A stretch of DNA of 64,000 bases from Cryptomeria japonica. Lineage: Eukaryota; Streptophyta; Pinopsida; Cupressales; Cupressaceae. Below are positions 13,030-20,900 of the stretch, one piece after another. Positions within the stretch are counted from its first letter, which is position 1. The number at the start of each line of letters is the position of its first letter. Where the stretch lies: the NCBI RefSeq assembly GCF_030272615.1, contig NC_081415.1, forward strand, positions 104,028,796 through 104,092,795, written 5' to 3'. The notes under the pieces were generated by a model. It had not been told where the DNA came from. It did not search any database and saw nothing but the letters and a program-made list of their open reading frames with translations. The position numbers and the translations under genes were made by a program.

Positions 13030-14389
13030 TGTAAGGAAAGCAAGTGTGGAATTTGCTTCCCTAATGTCAGTTTGCAGAGGAGAAATAGACTAGTGTAGAC
13101 AAAATTTGCAACATTTACTGAATATGGCACGAGTAAAAACATACACAACAACAACACAGAGAGATAACACACAGAGTTAACGTGAGAAAACCCTTTCGGG
13201 AGAAAAACCCACCACCAACAAATGATCGACTTTATTATCAGTATGTTAAACAATACAATAGAGTCTCATCTGCAGATTTCCTACACTCTGTTATACAGTC
13301 ATTTCAGGTTGACATACAAACATTTGGCTCAAGCTCTTCACAGAACACACTCAACAGCTCTCAAGTTTTCATCACACCGCTATGGATTACAGTCAGCTTC
13401 AAATACCAAACTAATCGATGGTTCTTTAGAGCAACTGCCCCAATAGCTTGAAGTCTAACCGTCTACCTGCATCGAAGTCTAACCGTTTGCCTGCGTTGGT
13501 CTACATTCATGAAAAACAATTATCCCACATGCAGTAGAGAACCGGGTCGGTTTGTATTCTTTTACACTGACAGTCTCATACATAGTATCTGAGAATCGAT
13601 CTTTTGGATCTCAGTTTGACCTCACTCCCACAGTTGGTCTCCACTCCATCACTATTGGCACAACATTCAAAAGGTAAAGCTAATGGCCCGATGATACCCA
13701 ATCGCCTAAGGCGACTCCATCAAGTCACCGGTATATCTTTCCAAAAGATACTCCGATCTCCGATGACAAGGAGTGGTCTTCATCGGGACATTGGAATAGG
13801 AGCATAACTACTATCCTGACCACTGATACTAAGAGCACGAACTCATCGGCTCATCGGACCAAATCCAAAATTGCTATCCCGATCTGCATTGCCAGCCTGA
13901 TAAGATGGTTTCATCGGGTCATCAAAACACAAAGAAGAATACAATGCCGATGAGTGAAACACTCTGAGACAAGGTAGAGCGAACTCATCGGGACATCGAC
14001 ATGACATTCAGAATGTCAATCCGATAACCGATATGTGACCCAAATGCCAAAAGGTGACTTCATTGGGCATCGACACACCACTGCTGCAGTCTTCCCGAAA
14101 ACCCGAAGTTATTCTGATCTCCTGATAATACCACAGAGACCCATCGGACCATCAGCATATCGCTCCACAAGTTATTTTGATAGCCAAAGTTACTCTGATG
14201 ACCAAAGTCAACTTCGTCGGGTCATCGGGATGACTTCAAACCTGCTATTCCAATAGCCAACAGAGAATAATACATCAGCAAGAGTCATGCCGATAGAGCT
14301 CACAAAAACCTTCATACTGTTTCATCGGCAAGACTTAACCCGATCAGTATGGACTATTGTCAAGTGAATTAGAGGCACATATTCCAACA
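13030..14389 (-). repeat. 5' LTR of element F
   Basis: Second copy of the 7512-8869 LTR, lying beside the primer binding site and so the 5' LTR of the reversed element. It would have carried the promoter of the element. Confidence 0.93.
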
Positions 14390-14394
14390 GATCT
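14390..14394. repeat. Target-site duplication GATCT of element F (right copy)
   Basis: Pairs with 7507-7511. After it the host LTR resumes with GAGGGAAATCCC and runs to ACTTAACA at 14721. Confidence 0.9.
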
Positions 14395-14740
14395 GAGGGA
14401 AATCCCTTAACCGGGTCACATCTAGCAATGTGTTTGTAATCTTTAATAGGATTTTTTTTTAACTGAGCATACTCTAGAAGAGTATATTTCTTAGTGGGTC
14501 CGAAATCCCATAGTGGTTTTTCCCTATTTGGGTTTCCACGTTAAATCTAGTGTTATGAGTTTTATGATGGTTATATGCTTTTGAGTTTGCATGTTTAGTA
14601 GTTTTGGTTATATTACTGAAGTATATGTTACCGAGGTTGAATCTGTTATTTTTATGGAAGATTAAGGTTGTATGATTCATCCCCCCCTCTCATCTTATTA
14701 GCTTGGTATATGTACTTAACATTAAGTATCAGAACTATCA

Positions 14741-15237
14741 CCCCCATCCCACAGCCAACCCTCATGTCGCCCTATCCGAATAGAGGAATCCCCTGATCAC
14801 TCCTGCCAAGACTACTAGTAGTGCTATTCCTGTCCATGTCATGATACCTAAGCCATGTATCTATCTCTCATCTCCAACCCGGGATCCTGGAACACTCATC
14901 TCAGTGCATCCCTATCTCCATCTCGATCGTACGGAACTAAGTCCCCATCGATCGGTATCCATAGTATCTTGTACACATCCTCTAAGGTGACTATCATCTC
15001 ACCCATCGACAATTGAAATGTGCAAGTCTCTGAGTGCCATCTCTTAATGAATGCAGTCAGCAATCCCATGTTCACCTGAAACTCAGGCACATATAAAATA
15101 TATCGCAAGCCCATAGCCTAAACTACTACTCTATCCTTGAGTGTCAGCTCTGAGTAGAAGGGAATCTCTCCCATGACTCCAGCATAGGTAAGTCCTCCTG
15201 TAGTCAAGCACATCAACTGTGTGAATCCTAGTGGAAT
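14741..15237 (-). pseudogene. Plant mobile domain pseudogene, N-terminal part
   Basis: Minus-strand reading from about 15237 gives GIPLGFTQLMCLTTGGLTYA, PFYSELTLKDRVVV, a stop for Gln, AMGLRYILYVPEF, then GLLTAFIKRWHSETCTFQLS and GEMIVTLEDVYKILWIPIDG. This is the classical PMD N-terminus (large-protein search pattern: ERW-x-PETHTF-like, GEMTVTLEDV-like, GLPIDG-like). Further on, several TGG-to-stop changes and a frameshift near 14850 precede GLAVGWG, which continues into the segment ending at 6363 once the LTR insert and one CCCCC copy are removed. No intact start is certain. It is the upstream half of the pseudogene whose rest lies at 5732-6363. Confidence 0.8.
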
Positions 15238-15780
15238 TCCCTGTTCATCATAAAGTGTTGCTTCCTATCCCAGTGGCATTCCCTGTTCATCACAAAGTGC
15301 TGCTCTCTTTTTAGTACTCCCTGTTCATCACAAATTACCTTTTTGGCATTCCCTATTCATCACAAAATGTTGATCTTTTGGTACTCCCTATTCATCACAA
15401 AGTGTTGCTTTGATCCTATCTTTTAGGGCACCTACTTGAGTGTATCCTCTTGAGTATCCTATCCAATTGACAACATATGTTCTATCACAAAATTGTCAAT
15501 TCCAGCCTAATCCAATTGGCAACATATGTTCTATCACAAAATTGTCAATTTCTCCTGGTACTCCCTGTTCATCACAAAGTGCCTTGATCTATCCTATCCT
15601 AGGGCTTTTTCTTGAGTGTATCCTCTCGAGTAGTTTCCTAATTGACAACGTATGTTCTATCACATAATTGTCAATCCTAGCCCTACCCAATCTTCCCTAG
15701 AGGACCTGCTTGAGTGTATCCTCTCAACAACTTATCCAATTGACAACGTATGTTCACCACAGAGCTGCCGATTTGTCCTT
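15233..15780. repeat. Degenerate tandem repeats with hairpin units upstream of the PMD start
   Basis: Two interspersed motifs. About six copies resemble TNCCCTGTTCATCACAAAGTG (15235-15570). Three to four copies contain AATTGACAA, then a 19-base spacer, then TTGTCAATT, a 9-bp inverted repeat (around 15465, 15515, 15642 and a decayed one at 15740). A CTTGAGTGTATCCTCT segment recurs before three of these. The block lies directly upstream of the antisense PMD start, between it and the Gypsy LTR. Confidence 0.7.
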
Positions 15781-16016
15781 GAAGACGTAAACGCGCTTAT
15801 ATACTGCACATACACGCCTTCTCTACACAAACGTGCCTTCATGACATAATCACGCTTACAGAAGACATAAACGCGCCCATACAGCATAGACACACCTGCA
15901 CAACATAGACACACCCACATTAGACATAGACGCCATTACATTCATAGATGTGCCTGGCACAAACACAGACATGCCTATCCTACCTAGACGTGCCTGGCAC
16001 CAGCATAGACGCACCT
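15781..16016. repeat. Minisatellite, about 12 units of 18-21 bp
   Basis: Units share a core like CATAGACGCGCC (variants ACGTAAACGCGC, CATAGACACACC, CCTAGACGTGCC). Most unit differences are CG to TG or CA, as expected for decay of methylated CpG. Short open frames here on either strand come from the repeat. Confidence 0.7.
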
Positions 16017-16560
16017 TAGCATTTTTTCCCCCCACTTGATATACCTAAAGCACATTTATTACCTACCTAGCATGCATTTATGACAACAACTAATGCGACA
16101 AAATACAAGGAGGTTTTTTGCGGTACTCACCGGCTCTCCTACATCTGCTAGCCTTTGATATCAATGAATGAGATCAAATCTATGCACCAATGCCATCGCC
16201 ACTGACTTCTCTCTGCTCTCTCTGCACTCTGATCTCTTGGATGTGTGGATGACAATGAGGATGTTTTCCCCTCATAGTCTATCTTATAGACTAGCCTAGA
16301 CCTAGCCCTAGCCCTAGCCCTAACCTTAGCCCTAGACTTATTCAGTCTTCTTTATCTCGTGACTCTGTCATTCTATCCTATCCAGTCAGTCCATTCTAGC
16401 CTTTCTTTCTTATCGAGAGATTGTCTGCAATCTTTTTAGACATTTTCATCCAATCTCTCGAGGGGGCATATAATTCCCATCTTGGGGCAACTTTGTATCG
16501 GTTCATCTTATCTTCTTTGAAATAACACAACAAGCTCTATTGTCTCAAAGAGGGGCAAAA
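16017..16560 (+). other. 3' noncoding part of a Tat-type Gypsy element with telomere-like stretch and PPT
   Basis: No coding signal. Two points stand out: CCCTAG/CCCTAA-type short repeats at about 16291-16337, which resemble plant telomere repeats with a decayed unit, and a polypurine tract AGAGGGGCAAAA at 16549-16560 directly before the LTR start. This PPT form is typical of Tat/Athila Gypsy elements. Confidence 0.6.
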
Positions 16561-17300
16561 TGTAGACACCTAAAATTGTCCAGTCTAATTAAATAAATAT
16601 CTTTATTTATTTAATTAATTAATTTACCCTCTTCTAGCCTTATTTTTTATTTAAATAAATACTTTTATTTTTTTAAATTATCATTTTCCTAAATTAAATA
16701 AATATCTTATTTATTTAATTGATCCCACTTCCTCTATTAATTAAATAAATCTTTATTTGTTTAATTAATTCATTAACCTTTTCTACCCATGACACATGTC
16801 ATTCATCTCTTAATTCCTACACTACCTACCATCTCATTATTTTCTTATTTTCTCTACCTACCCTCTAATCCTAGCCGACCATTTATCTTTTACACCTCTC
16901 AATATTATCCCTCCATTTCTTATTGTGTCTTCTATATAAGGATACTTTTCCTTCATTATCAATCCCCAACTACTCTAGCATTCAAACTTTCATATGCGAT
17001 CAAGTCTACTTGCAACCACATTTCTGTTCTTTGTTGAGCTCTTGTGCACACATAAAATCTGAGAGCAAATATTTCAAGCAAGATCAATGGAGATAGGAAG
17101 AATGGAGATCTAAACCCTATTGGACATTTGATGGTATAATCTTTGGGATTTCATTTGATTTCCATTGTCTTAGGTAATCTTCATACGTTATGGTGGATCT
17201 TTGTTGATTGTTAGGCTAGGGTTTTTGTGGTTGAATTCATTTAGTCTTTCAATATTGTTATTCCATTTTTACCATAAAAAGACTTAACTCCATCATGTGA
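16561..17300 (+). repeat. 3' LTR of a Tat-type Ty3/Gypsy element (end not resolved)
   Basis: It starts TGTAGACACCTAAAATTG, a common start of Tat-group LTRs, directly after a polypurine tract. The first 200 bases are AT-rich with repeated TTAAATAAATA and TTATTTAATTAA blocks. A TATA-like CTATATAAGG stands near 16935. No second copy is present and the 3' boundary is a guess; somewhere near 17300 the character of the sequence changes. Confidence 0.6.
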
Positions 17301-17540
17301 AATGGTTTACTAGAACCACACAAACATATTTCAATGCCTGACAAGACTTTATAAGGTGTTTTGACCATTTTTCCATATTTTGCCCATTTTAGGCTTATAA
17401 GGCATAAAAGGTAAAAAATAGACCAAAAACTCCACAAACAACAAAACTAAGACACAAAGGACACTTAAACACACTAAACACACCCTTTGGACATACAACA
17501 AGTCCATTATTCAATTGAGACCAACATAAGCCATTCCAAA
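17301..17540. other. AT-rich spacer without recognisable features
   Basis: Between the presumed LTR end and the GC-rich repeat block. I see no coding frame, RNA gene or repeat here. Confidence 0.4.
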
Positions 17541-18905
17541 CCAAAATTTGATGAAGTGCTCCATGAGCTTCACTAGGTGCTCCTGCACCACTTGGTGTGC
17601 ACCAGAAAGCGCTCTGAAGTGTGCTTCGAGGTGTGCACATTTGTTGCGCAACTTTGGTGCACATGAAGTTGGAAGTTGGGTTAATTTTTCAGTTTTCTCT
17701 AGGTGTGCACCTCACATGCACCTCTGCTAAGGTGGGCACCTTGACACCCACCTTGGCTGGGTTGCGCACCCGGGGCCCCTGGGTGCGCACACCTTGACAC
17801 CCACATTTTTTGATTTTTTTTACTATCTCTCAAGTGAGAAATTCTATAATCTCAATTTTTTTTGTCTTTTATGGATATTTTTGAACGCAACGCATCAAAA
17901 GTGCACACTTTGCTGCGCACCAAAGGTGTGCCCCGAGGTGTACTCTAAGGTGCGCAGGAAGTTGAAAGTTGGGGTAATTGTCCAGTTTGCCCCGGGTGCG
18001 CACCTCTGCCAGGGTGGGCACTTTGGTGTGCACACCTTAGCACCCACCTTGGCTGAGCTACGCACCAAGGTAAGCACACCTTGGCACCCACATTTTTTTT
18101 TTTTTGACAATCTTTCAAGTGGGAAATTTTATAATCTCAAATTTTTTTGTCTTTCCTGAAATTTTTTTAATGCAGCGCATCAAACGTGAGCACTTTTCTA
18201 CGCACATCATTGTCCACCTTCGTGTGCACCAAAGAGCGCTCTGAAGTGTGCTCAAAGGTGTGTACGAAGTCGGAAGCTGGGTTAATTGCCTGATTCGTTG
18301 CTTGAACTATGCCCAATTTGCCCCAGATGCGCACCTTCTTGTGCACACCTTGGCTGGGATGTGCACCAGCATGGGCACCTTGCTGTGTGTACCTTGGTTG
18401 GGGTGTGCACCTAGCACGCTTGTTAGGCGTGCACCCGACCCAGCCCCAAGTGCGTGTACTTGGCATGGGCGTCGGGTGTGCACCCAATCTAGCCTCGGTG
18501 CGCCTTGGGTGCACCTCGATGCATTGCACAACGCTCCAGCTGCATGCACCTACCCTCGGTGTGCACCCGACCCTACCTAGCTTCACTCACCCATCTCGAG
18601 CATCGGGTGCGAAACCTTAGAGTAAAAAATATCCAGAAGCCCACCCACCTTGGCCAATGTGCGTGGCTTGACCAAGCACGCATTAGCCGAGGTGCACATC
18701 GATTTCACCTGGGTGCACGTGCATCACCTCGGGCACACCAGGGTGCACACATGAGAACCTAGTGTGTGCTCAAGGTGCCTCTCGGTGTCGCCCTAGCACA
18801 CTCACATGCGCGTTAGTGTGTGCATCGCACCCTGACTCGGCCCCAACGAGAACGCAAACATGCAAAAGGTTAATTCAAATAGTATTGCAACGCCTGACGA
18901 AAACC

Positions 18906-18910
18906 CAAAA
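18906..18910 (-). terminator. Pol III-type T-run after the 5S-like sequence
   Basis: TTTTT on the minus strand directly follows the GCACCC end of the 5S-like sequence, as in functional 5S genes. Confidence 0.6.
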
Positions 18911-19029
18911 AGGGTGCAACATCAAGACTTCCCAGGAGGTCACCCATTATAGTACTACTCCAGTCAAAGCACACTTAATTGCAGAGTTCTAATGGGATAT
19001 GGTTCACTAACATTGGTACGATCACACCC
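18911..19029 (-). pseudogene. 5S rRNA pseudogene (119 bp, full length)
   Basis: The minus strand reads GGGTGTGATCGTACCA at the start and GGGAAGTC ... TTGCACCC at the end, and aligns without gaps to the plant 5S rRNA as I know it. Conserved blocks include AGTAGTACTA and TGGGTGACCTCCTGGGAAG. The internal Pol III promoter is damaged: the box A region reads AATTAAGTGTGC for AGTTAAGCGTGC, and box C reads ATAATGGGTGACC for AGGATGGGTGACC. Most differences are C-to-T or G-to-A. A T-run follows. It would give the large-subunit 5S RNA if intact, but is probably silent. It could come from a 5S unit, a 5S copy inside an rDNA spacer, or a Cassandra-type element, though I see no LTR or primer site around it. 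Confidence 0.9.
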
Positions 19030-20395
19030 GTTATGAACTTATCGCAGTGTGTACTTAGCAGACCACGACCCATGTGAGAATCCACCCAGCCCATGGTGCG
19101 GACCCACCCCCATTGAGGTGCACACCCTCCCTAGCCAAGCATGCCCCATTTGCCAAAAGTGAACCCTGCATGGGCGTTGGGTGTGCACCCAACTCAGCCT
19201 ATGTGTGTGCACCCGGATGGGGCGTCGTGTGCGCATCCTCCCGGCCAAGTGCACACCCCCAGTGCGCGCAGTGCCTCGTCTGCACCATGGTGCCCATGCA
19301 GCACCTCGGGCGCATCGACATGTGCTCATACATGGGCCGAGTACACCCTGGTGCATGTTCCAAGTGCCTCAGGTACACGCTTGATGTTGCCCTGATGCAC
19401 CAAGGCGCCCAATTTGCTCCGAGTGCGCACCTCACGCGTGTTTTGGCCAAGGTGGGCACCCAAAATAGGACTCAAGCACCAAAAATAAGTTTTAGGATGC
19501 AAAATGGGACCCAAGGACCACAAATGTGTTCCAAGACCCATGATGGGTCCATGAGAACAAAAATGTGGTCCAAGACGCAATAAAAAAATATTGGTTTTTA
19601 GGAGAAGAAACATGCTTTGATGCCCAAAACAAGAATTGACCCTGACAGTCATGCTTTTGAGATCCAAAAAGGGCCACAGGCCAAAAGTGGGATGTGAGAT
19701 GAAAAAATGGGACCCGAGGACCAAAATTGGGTTCCAAGGTTGAAGACAGGGCAACCAGACAAGAAACAGGTTCGAAATGAGTCCCGATGACTAAAACTAG
19801 ACAAGAAGCACCCATCGGGCACCCAACTCAACACCCGTGGGATGCCGACCCACCCTGGCACCCACTTGAGCTTTCACCCTAGCTCACCTTGGCACCCACC
19901 CACCCTAACACCCAACCTCGCACCCAACTTAGCACCTTTGAACCCACATTGGCACTCACCCTAACCCTGACACCTTGGAACCCACATTGGTACTCACCTT
20001 GACCCTGACACCCACCTTTGCACTCACCTTGGCACCCACCTAGATACCCACCTTGGCTCCTTGGCACCCACCTTGACACCCACCTTGGCACCCACCTTGG
20101 CTCCTTGGCACCCACCTTGGCTCCTTAACACCCACCTTGATGCCCACTCCAGCACCCACCTTGGCCAGGGTGGATGCACACCCACCTTGGCACCCACCCA
20201 TCCTAGCACCCAACTTGTGACCCACCTTGGAACCCACCCTCACACCCACCTTGGCACCTCTCGTCGTCCTCAACCCTTGGTTGTGTGCATTATGCCAACC
20301 TCAAAGACCTTTTTTTCGTTAAGAAGTCGAAAGTTGGGGTTGATGTCCTGATCGCTCCTACAGACTACACATGTATAAGAATTAGACAAATAACT

Positions 20396-20408
20396 TATAT
20401 AAGGGAGG
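20396..20408 (+). promoter_or_regulatory. TATATAAGGGAGG motif, Pol I start-like (copy 1)
   Basis: It resembles the TATATA(A)GGGG initiator found at plant 35S rDNA transcription starts. It lies in a tandem unit repeated 377 bp downstream. It could equally be an ordinary TATA box or chance in a repeat. Confidence 0.35.
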
Positions 20409-20772
20409 TGTTGCATTTGATGGGTCGACTCCCTTGGTTGTGCACATTGCGCTGACCTCAAAGACCCTGCATTGCAGATGAAGTTGGAAGTCATAGTTTG
20501 GTATGCTACAAAGTGCGCACCAAAATTGTGCTCCAAAGAGCACACCAAAAAGCGCTCCAAGGTACGCACCAAAGGGCGCTCCAAGGTTTTCACCTTTGGA
20601 GTGCCCAAATTGCGCTCCAAGGCTTGCACCTCTGGAGCACACCAACTCCAAGGTATGCAACTCTGTGCACTGCAAGGTGTAGGTGCGGTCAATGCAGGCG
20701 AGTTCAGAAGTTGGGGTCGATGTCCTAATCGACGGTGCAAAATACACAGGTATGAGAATCGAACAAATAGCT

Positions 20773-20785
20773 TATATAGGGGAGG
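20773..20785 (+). promoter_or_regulatory. TATATAGGGGAGG motif, Pol I start-like (copy 2)
   Basis: Second copy in the same repeat context (CTTATATAGGGGAGGTG). The core with GGGG is closer to the plant rDNA initiator than copy 1. Duplicated promoters are common in rDNA spacers. Confidence 0.35.
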
Positions 20786-20900
20786 TGTATGGTTTGATGG
20801 GTCGACTCCCCTGGTTGAGTGCACCATGCCAACTTCAAAGACCCTACGTTACGGATGAAGTCGGAAGTTGGGTCCGATGACCGATTCGATTAGTAGACAT

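Larger units (their letters stand above)
7512..14389 (-). mobile_element. Element F: complete reversed Ty1/Copia retrotransposon
   Basis: A full-length 6878-bp element on the minus strand. It has LTRs of 1358 and 1360 bp, a primer binding site complementary to initiator-Met tRNA (TGGTATCAGAGC, 13016-13027), gag-pol, and a polypurine tract (AAGTGGGAGTT on the minus strand, 8870-8880). Five-base duplications GATCT flank it. Gag and protease text resembles the TNT1-94/Tork type of Copia polyprotein. It inserted into the single LTR 6364-14740, so it is younger than that LTR. Confidence 0.95.
6364..14740 (+). mobile_element. Single LTR in the PMD pseudogene, split by element F
   Basis: The LTR consists of 6393-7511 and 14395-14721, about 1446 bp without element F. 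It is the same family as the reversed LTR at 1-289. CCCCC stands on both sides (6359-6363 and 14741-14745), and removing the insert and one CCCCC restores the PMD frame exactly. The insert carries extra bases at both ends: 29 bp on the left with a second TGTTGGCATT and a purine stretch, and 19 bp on the right that look like a decayed initiator-Met primer site (GTATCAGAAC for GGTATCAGAGC). These ends are unusual for a plain solo LTR. Confidence 0.75.
17541..20900. repeat. GC-rich degenerate tandem repeat block
   Basis: The block is built from several layers. A motif like GAAGTYGGAAGTTGGGTTRATG recurs near 17666, 17950, 18267, 20322, 20702 and 20858. CTATAATCTCAA segments at about 17845 and 18131 give a period near 290 bp. 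From 19860 to 20270 there are about 20 copies of a CACCCACCTTGG-type subrepeat. From 20270 to 20890 a ~377-bp unit is repeated (CTCAAAGACC ... TATATAAGGGAGG ... GGGTCGACTC). Most open frames on both strands here are by-products of the repeats. A 5S rRNA-like sequence lies inside. The structure recalls an rDNA intergenic spacer, but no 18S or 26S sequence is present. Confidence 0.75.

Noticed and set aside
15233-16016. CRISPR-like array
   Set aside because: Units are degenerate and spacers are not unique; plant nuclear context; these are ordinary tandem repeats.
18860-19070. Cassandra-type retrotransposon (5S sequence in a short LTR)
   Set aside because: I found no second LTR, no primer site and no TG...CA ends near the 5S-like sequence. 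It cannot be excluded without a search.
17395-19861. Many overlapping open frames on both strands with Cys/His/Thr-rich text
   Set aside because: They overlap each other in all frames and come from GC-rich tandem repeats of a GTGCACC type.
17541-20900. 18S, 5.8S or 26S rRNA genes
   Set aside because: None of the conserved rRNA blocks I know appears; only the 5S-like sequence is supported.
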